DNA from: Pseudoalteromonas sp. R3
GTDB lineage: Bacteria > Pseudomonadota > Gammaproteobacteria > Enterobacterales > Alteromonadaceae
Assembly (NCBI RefSeq): GCF_004014715.1
Contig: NZ_CP034835.1
Coordinates: 2,232,001-2,296,000, forward strand
DNA: 64,000 nt
Reading direction: 5' to 3'
In this document: in pieces, positions 41,912 through 51,484 of the stretch
How the letters are laid out: each line of letters opens with the position of its first letter
Position numbering within the stretch: position 1 is the first letter of the stretch
Translations under genes and position numbers: made by a program
Notes under the pieces: model-generated
Database searches by the model: none
The model's input: the letters and a program-made list of their open reading frames with translations, nothing else
Told to the model about the DNA's origin: nothing

Positions 41912-43051
41912 ATGCCTGCGAGTACTGATCCTCAATATGGTCACAAGGTGCAATTCCGCGAGGCCATAAACCACTTTAAAGACAAAGTCCAAATCCCCAC
42001 TGAGTCATACAAAGACCTGATGGGCCATATCCATGCGCGTGCGTTTACGGTTGCCGGTGCAACCAAAACCGCGCTGCTAAACGACCTCTATACAGACGTA
42101 CTAAAGGCCATCGAGGACGGCGAGACGATCACTCAGTTTCGTAAGCGGTTTGATGAGACCGTGGCTAAACATGGCTGGTCATACAATGGTAAGCGGGGCT
42201 GGCGCACTCAGGTTATATACCAAAACAACAAAAACACCGCACGTGCCGCTGGCCGCTGGGAGCAACAGACCAGGCTAAAAGAGCGACGACCGTATTTGTT
42301 GTATCTAACAGCCGGTGATCAACGCGTAAGACCCAAGCACCAAACGTGGCACTATATATTGCTACCGTTGGAGCATAAGTTCTGGGATACACATTATCCA
42401 CCAAACGGCTGGATGTGCCGCTGCAAAGTAGTCAACCTCAGCGAGCGAGACATTAAACGTATGGGCCTGACAGTCACGCCAGACTCAGCGATTAATGCCC
42501 ACCTAAAACCGTTTAAGGTCGTCGACCCACAAACGGGCGAAGAATTAGAAAAATTACCAGGCATAGATCTCGGCTGGAATTACAATCCTGGTAAAGCATG
42601 GCTGGGTGCCGATCAGTCAACCGGTAAAATGCTCGCAGGCCTGGATAAAAACCTACGAGAGATCACGACGCCGTTGTTTAACGGCGCAATTAAGGAAGGC
42701 CAACGTTACTATAAAAAGCAGGTTGCCGCTGCAGCAGCTCGCCAGGCACTCAACAAGCCAGAGACAGGCCGCGTATTCTCGTTAGGCCATTTGCACAGCG
42801 ACGTATCTAACGACGTACTCACCAAAGCACCGCAAACCAAAAGCACACTGGTAGTCATAGACGAGCCCATGATCAAAACAGCCATTCAGGTTTTAGGCTA
42901 CGAGCAAGCAGCCTCAATGATGGATATAGTCCAGGCAAACGGCCTGAGCACATTCAACCAAAGCGTGATCCAGTTAACCATTAACGATGTGCTGATCATC
43001 ATTGAGGTAATGCCAGACCAAAACCGCGTGGTGGCCATTCAGCAGATTTAA
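41912..43051 (+). CDS. F-like head morphogenesis protein
   Basis: 379 aa. The SPP1 gp7/Mu F minor head domain is present with YLTAGDQRVRPKHQTWHYILLPLEHKFWDTHYPPNGWMCRCKVV in short blocks (around residues 130-175). The C-terminal roughly 120 residues appear to be an added domain (LVVIDEPMIKTAIQVLGYEQAASMM...), perhaps nuclease-like. In Mu F is followed by the I protease; here it ends the right arm, and the protease lies 22 kb away on the other strand. Confidence 0.87.
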   Translation: MPASTDPQYGHKVQFREAINHFKDKVQIPTESYKDLMGHIHARAFTVAGATKTALLNDLYTDVLKAIEDGETITQFRKRFDETVAKHGWSYNGKRGWRTQVIYQNNKNTARAAGRWEQQTRLKERRPYLLYLTAGDQRVRPKHQTWHYILLPLEHKFWDTHYPPNGWMCRCKVVNLSERDIKRMGLTVTPDSAINAHLKPFKVVDPQTGEELEKLPGIDLGWNYNPGKAWLGADQSTGKMLAGLDKNLREITTPLFNGAIKEGQRYYKKQVAAAAARQALNKPETGRVFSLGHLHSDVSNDVLTKAPQTKSTLVVIDEPMIKTAIQVLGYEQAASMMDIVQANGLSTFNQSVIQLTINDVLIIIEVMPDQNRVVAIQQI

Positions 43052-43096
43052 ACGGGGTTTAAAGGCGTTTTAAAGTGTGTTTAAAGCCCGTTTAAA
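43047..43096. repeat. five-copy TTTAAA array, exact 11-bp period
   Basis: TTTAAA begins at 43047, 43058, 43069, 43080 and 43091. TTTAAACGGG (43047-43056) and CCCGTTTAAA (43087-43096) are a perfect 10-bp inverted repeat framing the array. The first copy includes the stop codon of the F gene. Bases 43077-43096 recur as the reverse complement of 8293-8312 in the tail peptidase gene. Confidence 0.85.
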
Positions 43097-43205
43097 ACGG
43101 CGATTAATGATCTAATTCTAAACGTATTGTGAGCAGGAATGAGCGCGGAATGATATGAAATGAGCGGTTTTTGTCTAAAAACAAACGTAATTTGCAAACA
43201 GGTGA
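43097..43205. other. probable right-end region of the prophage
   Basis: After the array, TGAGC recurs at 43130, 43140 and 43161 with a degenerate TGATA at 43151, i.e. spacings of 10-11 bp, followed by GTTTTTG..AAAAAC. Such phased short motifs fit binding sites for a transposase or bending protein close to the phage end. The exact end is undefined because the other end is not in the window. Confidence 0.4.
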
Positions 43206-43648
43206 TTTTTTAGCTAGGATCTGTTCAGGCCTTGATTAATAGGGCTTTCAGAGCGACGACCAACCGAATTTCCCATCTTGGCTAAATCTAGAAATGAACG
43301 ACCCCTTACACCAAGCCCTTAAGCGGAAAGAGCAGAATAAAGCAAAGATATAAGGACAAAACATACGGCATTGTAAACAGACTCTCAGATTTATTATCAT
43401 AAGCTTAGTCACTAACCGTAAACTTGCCATGAATATATCATTTAACATAACGTAAATTATAGGTTGTTATTAACTAAGTAATTTGAGGTTGGTGTGGGAC
43501 CTCCTAATAAGTCTACTATGTCCTATACTAGACGGTATCGGACATTTTAAGTGTAGAGGTTAACACTTTTTGCTTGGCTGTGCGTTGCTCTCCAAATCTC
43601 TAACTCGTTGAGCTCACGTAACCATAATTGGGTGATGATACATGAACC
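43206..43648. other. gene-free junction region
   Basis: No supported gene. A 66-codon minus-strand frame (43248-43448) has an unlikely composition and is not accepted, though it may be a decayed fragment. AT-rich; probably host sequence flanking the prophage and the end of the receiver gene's transcript. Confidence 0.5.
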
Positions 43649-44038
43649 TCATTTTTGAAACGGCCGGTTTTCTTTGTCCGCAGTACCAAGAGCAACATCA
43701 ATACTTTCTTTTAGTATGCTCATCTCAATAGGCTTGGTAATGTAATCTGTAAACCCCAGCGCCTTTGCTGTTTCTTTATCTGCTTCCATCGCATTTGCGG
43801 ATACAGCAATAATTGGAATGTTCTTTGTTTTATCATGGTCTCGAATTGCCTGGAACACCTCATATCCTGATATGTCGGGCAAATTAATATCTAACAAAAT
43901 TAAACTGGGTAATAATTCATTAGCCACTTCTATTCCTGAGTTGCCGTCAACGGACTCATAGTATTCGATGCCATCCAACCTGCTTATCATTCGTTTCATC
44001 AACTTTCTATTTGTTATATTATCTTCAATATACAACAC
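43649..44038 (-). CDS. single-domain response regulator
   Basis: 129 aa, GTG start at 44038. Receiver domain with phosphoacceptor Asp in SLILLDINLPD, switch residues in IIAVSAN and Lys in ITKPIE. The N-terminal YIEDN lacks the initial beta strand's usual start by only a few residues. 8 nt after the double-PAS kinase gene; likely its partner. Confidence 0.85.
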   Translation of the reverse strand: MLYIEDNITNRKLMKRMISRLDGIEYYESVDGNSGIEVANELLPSLILLDINLPDISGYEVFQAIRDHDKTKNIPIIAVSANAMEADKETAKALGFTDYITKPIEMSILKESIDVALGTADKENRPFQK

Positions 44039-44046
44039 ACGTGAAG

Positions 44047-45654
44047 CTATTTTTCATCAGTTCCAACTATGCGTAATAGAGGAAGTGTAAAATAGAAAGT
44101 TGACCCTTTACCTTGCGTACTAGATGCACCAACCACTCCATCCATGGCCTGAACTAACTCCCTGACGATTGTAAGTCCAATCCCAATACCCTCTTCTCCT
44201 GTATATTCGTCAGATGCTCTCTCAAATGGAGAAAAAATTGTTTTTAACTGCTCCTTGCTAATTCCTTTCCCCGAATCTATAAAGCTAATTTTCACTTGTT
44301 CTTCTGAGGTTTCAATCAATATTCTTACCGTCCCTCTTTCAAAGTTATAATTAATAGCGTTATCGATTAGGTTTGTAATTACCTGCTTCAACTTTGAGTA
44401 ATCTGCAGTTACAAAAAATTCTTCTTCATGGTTAAAATCCAAGGAAATACTCTTACCTAACGCTTTGGGTGTAAGTAACTTCAACGACTCTTTCACAGCC
44501 TCATTGAGAGAAACCTCCTCCAGTTTTAGATTGATATTTTTATTTTGAATTGCATTGATTTGAAGTATATCATCAACCATAGCCATAAGAGCCTTACTGG
44601 CCAATGCGATTTCTTTTAAATTATCTCTCTGTATTTCAGTTAGCTCTTCGTCATCGAGTAATTGTGTAAAACCGATAATAGCATTTAGAGGAGTGCGTAG
44701 TTCATGGCTCATTCGAGAGAGAAATTTTGACTTAGCTTTATTGGCGGCTTGGGCTTGTTGAGTTGCATTTTCTAATTCAAACGTGCGCTGCTTAACCTTT
44801 TCCTCAAGTGTCTCTCTATATTGACTTAGCGCGATTTCATACTTTTTTTGCTCTGTGATATCTCTCACTATACCAGTGAACATTTTTTTGTTGTTGATGT
44901 TCATTTCACTTATTGAAAGTGACAAAGGGAACACAGAGCCATCTTTTCTCTGACCCAATACTTCTCGTCCTGAACCTATTACCTTTTTAATGCCGCTTAC
45001 TTTATAATTATTTAGGTACTGATCATGCTCTTGTTGATAAGGCTTGGGCATTAGCATTTTTATGTTATTTGCAATGACTTCATCGGTTTTGTAACCAAAA
45101 ATTTTCTCTGCCGCAGGGTTAAAACTTTCAATAACCCCATATTCATCGATAGTAATTATGCCATCAATGACAGTTTCAATTATTGCTTTTATACGAGCAA
45201 CTTGGTCTCCCAGTAATGACTTCTGTTCTACAATATCTGATATATCCCGCACAATTCCTGTGAACATAACTTCGCCGTCCACTTGCATCTCACTTACAGA
45301 AAGCTCCATCGGAAATAAGGCTCCATCGGCCCTTTGGCCAACAACCTCTCTACCTAGACCGATTACCTTAGCACTCCCTGTTGTAAGATAACTATTTAGA
45401 TAGTAGTCATGTTCAGCTGTGTAAGGTTCTGGCATTAACATTTTTACATTATGTCCGATAACCTGATCTTTTCTGTAGCCAAAAATTCGCTCTGCAGCAG
45501 GGTTAAACGTCTCAATTACTCCTTTCTTATCAATAGTAACAATCCCATCAACAACGGTATTGATTACAGCTGACAACCTTGAATACTGAGAGGCTAGTTG
45601 AGAATTCAACTCGTCGAATTTATCGACATTAAAACCCTTTTCGTTTTTACTCAT
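44047..45654 (-). CDS. sensor histidine kinase with two FixL-like PAS domains
   Basis: 535 aa from ATG at 45654. Two highly similar PAS domains (about 25-140 and 150-265), each with a MLMP.PY..EHD.YL..Y motif, IGLGREV/IGSGREV, and FP..LS+SE, closely resembling the haem PAS of FixL including the haem-ligand His position in HD.YL. Then HisKA with MSHELRTPLNAI and a HATPase domain (GEEGIGIGLTIV). No membrane segment, so cytoplasmic. An O2 or redox signal is inferred from the His, not proven. Signals probably to the receiver encoded next. Confidence 0.88.
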   Translation of the reverse strand: MSKNEKGFNVDKFDELNSQLASQYSRLSAVINTVVDGIVTIDKKGVIETFNPAAERIFGYRKDQVIGHNVKMLMPEPYTAEHDYYLNSYLTTGSAKVIGLGREVVGQRADGALFPMELSVSEMQVDGEVMFTGIVRDISDIVEQKSLLGDQVARIKAIIETVIDGIITIDEYGVIESFNPAAEKIFGYKTDEVIANNIKMLMPKPYQQEHDQYLNNYKVSGIKKVIGSGREVLGQRKDGSVFPLSLSISEMNINNKKMFTGIVRDITEQKKYEIALSQYRETLEEKVKQRTFELENATQQAQAANKAKSKFLSRMSHELRTPLNAIIGFTQLLDDEELTEIQRDNLKEIALASKALMAMVDDILQINAIQNKNINLKLEEVSLNEAVKESLKLLTPKALGKSISLDFNHEEEFFVTADYSKLKQVITNLIDNAINYNFERGTVRILIETSEEQVKISFIDSGKGISKEQLKTIFSPFERASDEYTGEEGIGIGLTIVRELVQAMDGVVGASSTQGKGSTFYFTLPLLRIVGTDEK

Positions 45655-45797
45655 TACACCACCAAAAGACCTTCTCAATTAGCTTTTAAAGCTCCACTTA
45701 AATAAAAAACCGCTTAGCAGTTATAAAAATCACACTTCTGAAAAACAGCGTGGTAATTATTTAATTGTGAATAAAAATAAATAAAAAAATCCGATTT

Positions 45798-48470
45798 CTA
45801 TATTCCTTCTTTAGGCAATCTGATAGTGAATGTACTACCAACACCGAGCTCACTTTCTGCATATAATTCCCCATGCATTAACTCAATCAATTTTTTTGAG
45901 AAAGCTAATCCGATCCCCGTACCTTCTGTTTCAGTGGACTCTGCTCCCAATCTATTAAAAGGTTGGTAAAGCTTTTCCATATCACCTTCGGAAATCCCTA
46001 CTCCACTATCGCTAATAGAAATTTCACAATGCGCTCTTCTATTCGCTATTCTCACCACTACCTTACCTCCTTTTTTGTTATATTTTATCGCGTTTGATAA
46101 CAGGTTTATTATTACTTGCTTTAACCTCATAGGATCACACTTGACTTTTACTTCTTCAACATCATTAACTTCCAAATCTATATCATTATCAATACAGCTA
46201 GCCTTAACCAAGCAGGTACATTCATTTATGATGCTGTTAACAACACAGACACTACTTTTGACACTGTATTTCCCAGACTCTACTTTAGATAAATCTAATA
46301 TTTCATTTATTAGGCTAAGTAAATGCCTGCTAGCTTTCAATATTTCATATAAATCATCTTTATCATCACCAGATATGCTTTCTGATGATTCTAAAAGCTG
46401 ACCAAAGCCAAGAATTGCATTGAGTGGTGTTCTAAGTTCATGGCTCATACTAGACAAAAATTCAGATTTTGCTTGGTTTGCCCGGTCGGCTTCCTCCTTA
46501 GCTAGTATGAGTTTTCGATCGTTTTGAATTCGTAGTAACTCCAAGGAAACACGGTCAGCAAATACGGCGATGAGAGATTTTATATAGTCACAATTATATA
46601 ACTTCTTATCGCTCATTAGCCCAATGCCTCCTAACACTTCTCCATCTAGAGTACTGAGCGGAGCTGCAATAAATGCCTCGATATTGTTTTCTTGCAACCA
46701 TGGGTCTGCCGGAAACTTCCGTGAAGCACCTTCTTCATAAAAACAAATTGAATTACTTTTGATATACTCACACGGCGTTCCTTCAAGTGCATAAGTAAAT
46801 TCCTCCAAAAACTCCCCATTACTGAAAAGCGAGATTGTTTTTGCTACACCTGGCTGACCAGTCATAACAGATATAAAACTGCAAGTGGCTCCTGTAGCTA
46901 TGCACAGCGCCTGTGTTGTTTCGTCGAAAAACTCGTGACCAATCGCTGTGGAAGTGCTTATAACCATCGCTTTAAGTGCTTCTTGCAACATTTTATTGGC
47001 TGTAATATCTGTACGGATAGATACATACTGATTAGGGTGACCATTTTCACCAATAAGAGGAACTATTGTCGAATGCACCCAGTATAAGCCACCATCCTTA
47101 CGCCGATTACAAATATCACCTTTCCAGGTTTTACCTTGAGATATAGTTTTCCAGATATCTTTGTAGAAAGATGAGTCGTGGGTATTGGATTTAATTATCC
47201 TGTGATTCTCACCAATTAGCTCTTGTTCTGAATAGCCGCTTATTTGACAAAAATAATCATTCACATAGGTTATGTTACCTCGCCTATCTGCAACACTTAC
47301 AATTGCATGGGAATTGATGGCCTGATGCTCTTTATCACGCTCCAGCATTTCTTTTCTCAACTCATTTTCCAGGCTGTTTTTAATTCTATAACGACTAGCA
47401 CGGACTGATATCGTAAGGCATAGGTGGTGGTGTTCGGCAGGCTTAAGTATGAAGTCGTCAGCACCAGATTTTATCGCATATAAATGTGAGGCTAGTGTTG
47501 AATCACCAGAAAGGAAAACAATTGGAATATCCGTGAAACCTAACTGTTCCCTGATCAGCAGAGCCAGTTCAGGACCTAGAATTTTTGGCATATGAAAGTC
47601 AAGCAATATTACGTCTGGGTTTAGTTCTTGAAGTTTATCAAGCACAGCTAAGGGCTCAGAAAACTCGAATGTTTCAAAGCCTTGTTCCTGAAGTATTTTG
47701 GCGTACGTACTTAACGTCAAGGCATTATCATCAACGATCAATACCCGATAAGGGTTCTCATCACAATCACTTTTTAGTGAACTTACCAAAGGCGCTATAT
47801 TAACTTCGTGACAAGGTAATTTTATATGCTGTTCTACTCCAGCTTTCAACAAAGCAAGCCTGGTATCACTTTTGAAGAATGCTCCCGACATTAAGACAAG
47901 TCTGATGTCAGAATTTTCACTCGACTTTATTGATTTGACAATAGAAATAAGCTTTGGGTCTTCTGGTTTTCCATTCCACTTTAATATTACCGTTCTAACA
48001 ACTTTACATTGACTACTTATTATTTTTATAAAATGTTCAAGATCAACAGCAGTTGACACCGAAAAATTTAGGCGAATAAGAATATCTTTTAACTGCAACC
48101 GGTCTGATTCAATATCATCAATGACAATGATTTCACTCTTGTCTTTATTAATTTTGTCATCGATCGGAGCATTCTTTGAGTACAGGTCAATATTTAAAAG
48201 GATTTGCATGAGCGCTTCAATGCTGTCATGCATTGTTCCAATTTCGTATTCGGATGGCCCACAATCAAAAAATTTTAAGTACTTTTTAATTGTCTTATTT
48301 AGAAATGAACTTGGATAAACAAAATTACTTTCTTGGTTAAATAGCTCTTCAAAGTTCTCACTAATTGAATATAGCAACTCACGGCTCAACGGTGTCGAAT
48401 TACTTTCGTATGCTTCAATTTGAGACCGTAATTTATCTAGAAGACGAAAAAGTTTGTTAACGATAAACAT
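45798..48470 (-). CDS. hybrid sensor kinase: two receivers, PAS, GAF, HisKA, HATPase
   Basis: 890 aa. Order: helical N terminus; a degenerate receiver (about 110-225, the phosphoacceptor site reads VILKWNG instead of Asp); a normal receiver (about 243-360, DD, LLDFHMP, ILKPAE); PAS (about 395-495); GAF (about 515-665); HisKA with MSHELRTPLNAI; HATPase. Receiver-first, kinase-last order suggests it integrates upstream phosphorelay input. No membrane segment. Confidence 0.88.
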   Translation of the reverse strand: MFIVNKLFRLLDKLRSQIEAYESNSTPLSRELLYSISENFEELFNQESNFVYPSSFLNKTIKKYLKFFDCGPSEYEIGTMHDSIEALMQILLNIDLYSKNAPIDDKINKDKSEIIVIDDIESDRLQLKDILIRLNFSVSTAVDLEHFIKIISSQCKVVRTVILKWNGKPEDPKLISIVKSIKSSENSDIRLVLMSGAFFKSDTRLALLKAGVEQHIKLPCHEVNIAPLVSSLKSDCDENPYRVLIVDDNALTLSTYAKILQEQGFETFEFSEPLAVLDKLQELNPDVILLDFHMPKILGPELALLIREQLGFTDIPIVFLSGDSTLASHLYAIKSGADDFILKPAEHHHLCLTISVRASRYRIKNSLENELRKEMLERDKEHQAINSHAIVSVADRRGNITYVNDYFCQISGYSEQELIGENHRIIKSNTHDSSFYKDIWKTISQGKTWKGDICNRRKDGGLYWVHSTIVPLIGENGHPNQYVSIRTDITANKMLQEALKAMVISTSTAIGHEFFDETTQALCIATGATCSFISVMTGQPGVAKTISLFSNGEFLEEFTYALEGTPCEYIKSNSICFYEEGASRKFPADPWLQENNIEAFIAAPLSTLDGEVLGGIGLMSDKKLYNCDYIKSLIAVFADRVSLELLRIQNDRKLILAKEEADRANQAKSEFLSSMSHELRTPLNAILGFGQLLESSESISGDDKDDLYEILKASRHLLSLINEILDLSKVESGKYSVKSSVCVVNSIINECTCLVKASCIDNDIDLEVNDVEEVKVKCDPMRLKQVIINLLSNAIKYNKKGGKVVVRIANRRAHCEISISDSGVGISEGDMEKLYQPFNRLGAESTETEGTGIGLAFSKKLIELMHGELYAESELGVGSTFTIRLPKEGI

Positions 48471-48535
48471 GCCGATGTTTCCTTTTTAGCTCTTCAATTC
48501 AGTGCAGATTTTTTTAAAGCTTTACTTGCCCTCTT

Positions 48536-49588
48536 TCAGTCTTGATACTGATTCTTTATCTCGTTTATCTCATCAATATTATCTATAAATATATCAACCA
48601 GTTTAGGATCAAAATGTTTGCCACTACTACTTTTTATATAATCTATTGCCTCAGAAGCTGGCCATGCATGTTTATAAGGGCGCACAGATGTCAAAGCATC
48701 ATAGACATCGGCAATGGCCGCAATGCGGCCTTCTATCGGGATTTGCTCCCCAAGAAGTCCTTCTGGATAGCCCGAGCCGTCCCACTTTTCATGATGAGTC
48801 AGAGCGATATTTTTTGCCATTACCATCAAATCAGACTCGTCGCCTTCTAGGAGTCGTCCTCCTATGGTTGCATGCGCTTTCATTTTTTCCCATTCATCTG
48901 TGGTCAGTTTGCCCGCTTTTAGCAAAACGGCGTCCGGTACCCCTATCTTGCCTATATCATGCATTGGGCTAGCATTGAGGATCAGGTCAACATCATATTC
49001 ATCCCAGCCTAGTCTCTGGGCGATAAGCTTACAGATATGACTCATACGTAATATATGGTTGCCGGTTTCCTCGTCTCTGTATTCGGCCGCCATGCCAAGT
49101 CTTTGAACAACGCTTAAGCGAGTATCGTGTAGCTCCTTGGTACGCAGTAATACCATCTGCTCTAGTACGTTTGCCTGATTATTCAGCATTTTGTGTGCCA
49201 GATGAGCTTCCAATAAATTCCTTACACGGACCAGTAGTTCATTTTTTTCGAACGGCTTTGTAACATAGTCTCTAGCACCTTTTTCCAGAGCTTTAAGAGT
49301 ACTTTCGCTATCGTGCTGCGCTGAAATCACTATGATAGGCGCCATCGGTACTGACTCTAATGAGAAAAGCGCATCCATTACATCGAAGCCATCCATATAG
49401 GGCATATTGATATCGAGTAAAATCAAATCAGGCAGGAGCTTCTTATATACCTCTACACATTCACGTGAATCAGATAGCAAGTGCAGATTATGGTAACCTT
49501 TTGAACTGAGCAGCCTTTGCAGTAATTTCAGGTTAGTAGGGTTATCATCAATAGCCAAGATCACCGAGTTTTCTCTCATTTTTTCCAC
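48536..49588 (-). CDS. response regulator with HD-GYP c-di-GMP phosphodiesterase
   Basis: 350 aa. N-terminal receiver (IDDNP, LLDINMP, VTKPFE) and HD-GYP domain (about 165-350) with MHDIGKIG, HHEKWDGSGYP and DVYDALTS motifs. Breaks down c-di-GMP when phosphorylated, linking this cluster to motility/biofilm control. Confidence 0.93.
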   Translation of the reverse strand: MEKMRENSVILAIDDNPTNLKLLQRLLSSKGYHNLHLLSDSRECVEVYKKLLPDLILLDINMPYMDGFDVMDALFSLESVPMAPIIVISAQHDSESTLKALEKGARDYVTKPFEKNELLVRVRNLLEAHLAHKMLNNQANVLEQMVLLRTKELHDTRLSVVQRLGMAAEYRDEETGNHILRMSHICKLIAQRLGWDEYDVDLILNASPMHDIGKIGVPDAVLLKAGKLTTDEWEKMKAHATIGGRLLEGDESDLMVMAKNIALTHHEKWDGSGYPEGLLGEQIPIEGRIAAIADVYDALTSVRPYKHAWPASEAIDYIKSSSGKHFDPKLVDIFIDNIDEINEIKNQYQD

Positions 49589-49664
49589 AATATCGCCGCC
49601 TACTAGCCTTTAAGTCTTAGGTAAAAGAGTGCACTACGGTGAACTCTGATGTTAGTGTTACGCA

Positions 49665-50791
49665 CTACTTGGGCTGCTCTATAATTCTTAACTGCTGGGT
49701 GATACGAAACAGCTTATCCTCTATAACAAAAGATATACCTTGTGCTTCCTCAACAACTTCTTGCGCTTCGTCAATCAGACTCATAAGTGCGGCCTCTTGC
49801 TCTTCATCCAGTCCAAGTGTTATCACCTTTAGTTGAATATCCTGAGACAGTTTGCTGATGAACTTTGCAATTTGATTGTCTTGCTCTTCACAGAGCGCCT
49901 TGATTGTCGAAAAATCTCCCTCCAGCTGACTTTTTAGTTCCTCAATTGCTTTTTTGCGTATATGTTCTTTTTCCAGTTGTTCTTCAATAAACTCAATGCG
50001 GCTATCAACTATTGTAAGTAAGATGGCGAAGTTGTCTCTGGCTCGTCCCATAAGCAATTCATCATGAACGGGCATTCCTTTGACTAACATTGAACAAAAC
50101 CGTGAGTTAAAAAGCATGTTTGATCCAAACGGGACTATTCGTTTAGCCACCCTACCCAATTCAAGGATCTCACGCTCCAGATCGGTTGTACTTTGCTTGG
50201 GAAACTGATGATATGTATTGGCAACTCGAAACTCACAGCTACACCTAACACCCGCATTACCATAATACCTTCTTATATTTTCAAAAAGTTCTTCTATTTC
50301 AATAACATCTAAACTATCTGTAAAAAAACTAATAAGGGTTCCCAGCTCATTTGCTTGTTGCATTGAACAAAATGCAGTATCCGAGGCCATTTCAAACTGC
50401 TCTTTAAGTAATGCTCGCTCCGAAATACGAACTTCCACCCTCTTTAATTTTTCGAGCAATTCGTTAACATCTACAGGTTTAGAAATATAATCATCTCCAC
50501 CACACCCGTAGGCCAAGAGCTTATCTTCACTTGAGTCCAAAGCTGATATGAATATCACTTCACACTCTGCATATGTTGCGCAACTTCTGAGCTCTTTGAC
50601 CAAATCGTACCCTGTGTAGCTCTGTCCCAGCATTATATCCATTAATATAACGTCTGGTTTATGCTGTTCAAGAAGGGGAAAATTGGTTCGCTACCATCCG
50701 AAGAAGCTATATCAAACTTACTTCTCAAAGCCCGCTCCAGTAGCGCTCTGTTTTGCGATTTATCGTCTACTGATAGTATTCTCACAGCCAT
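49665..50791 (-). pseudogene. response regulator, frameshifted after the start of the receiver
   Basis: An N-terminal piece from ATG at 50791 (MAVRILSVDDKSQN...) and a C-terminal piece read together as one receiver plus helical output region. The break lies at the ATTTTCCCC run near 50675-50685; one extra C would give PIFPLLEQHKPDVILMDIML. The output region (SFFTDSLDVIEIEELFENI.. and coiled coil) is of unknown type. Either a pseudogene or a homopolymer sequencing error. Confidence 0.8.
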
Positions 50792-51100
50792 CCTTCTTGG
50801 TGGATCAGTTAAGAAAGTTTCATACAAAAGATAGCCAACACATGTATTACCCGCAAATCACATAGCACCATTTATTAGCCTGAAAGTCAGTGAACGTTGG
50901 CTATCGACTAATCGATATCGTTCACTGCTTGATGTGAGATTTTGAGAAATACTGGTATATCTTTCAGTAGGTATGCATAGGTTTATGTGTTAGCCACCTG
51001 GTCGTTAAGATGAATTTACAGTTAATTGATAAAATGCCATTGAGCTCACTTTACGCTTGTCTTAGTATTAGCCTTGTCGTTCAAAAGAAGTAAATACAAT

Positions 51101-51484
51101 ATGGAACTTGTCAGACCCCTAGAGCCAATTTTGATCATCGATGACGTCGAAGATGTACGTAGTTACCTGATAGACATTCTTGAAAATCTGGGTTTTGAAG
51201 AAGTCTATGAGTCTGAAGACTTTAAATCAGCGATGCCATTGATGGCTGAAAAATTACCTAATGTAATTTTCCTGGATATAGAATTGCCAGATACAGATGG
51301 CACACAAATTCTGGAATACATCAATGACAATTACCCCAATGTTCATGTCATTATGTGTTCTGGGCATAACAGTCTCGAAAACGTGCAAAATACCTGGGAG
51401 TTGGGCGCAAAAGGCTTTATTGCTAAACCTTTTAACGCTAAAAAAGTCGATTCAGTAATGAAAAGACTCGAAATGATTGCATGA
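51101..51484 (+). CDS. single-domain response regulator
   Basis: 127 aa from ATG at 51101. Receiver with IIDDVED, FLDIELPD, MCSGHN and AKPF. Its TGA overlaps the MoxR ATG, so it belongs to that operon and may control it. Confidence 0.85.
   Translation: MELVRPLEPILIIDDVEDVRSYLIDILENLGFEEVYESEDFKSAMPLMAEKLPNVIFLDIELPDTDGTQILEYINDNYPNVHVIMCSGHNSLENVQNTWELGAKGFIAKPFNAKKVDSVMKRLEMIA

Larger units (their letters stand above)
1..43205. mobile_element. Mu-like transposable siphophage prophage (left end outside window)
   Basis: A DDE transposase and MuB-type ATPase sit beside a CI-type repressor, a Ner-like regulator, GemA, a Mor-like activator, Mu-type terminase, portal (DUF935), F-like head protein, I-type protease and a long non-contractile tail module with tape measure. 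No tyrosine or serine integrase is present, so replicative transposition is the likely integration route. The left boundary is beyond position 1 because the tail fibre is still open there. The right boundary is placed after the F-like gene and the phased repeats at 43.05-43.17 kb; the exact terminal dinucleotide and target duplication cannot be seen without the other end. The two-armed gene order is unlike Mu. Confidence 0.93.

Noticed and set aside
1..43205. Two independent prophages joined at about 22.8 kb
   Set aside because: The left arm lacks terminase, portal and transposase while the right lacks capsid and tail; the sets are complementary and share the same late promoter design, so one phage is more likely.
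43248..43448. 66-codon minus-strand ORF at the prophage junction
   Set aside because: Aromatic/Cys-rich composition, no ribosome site and no recognisable family; could be a decayed fragment but cannot be supported as a gene.
43649..50791. Signalling cluster as part of the prophage
   Set aside because: No phage-type genes are mixed in, the late promoter type is absent, and the F gene with end-like repeats already closes the prophage.
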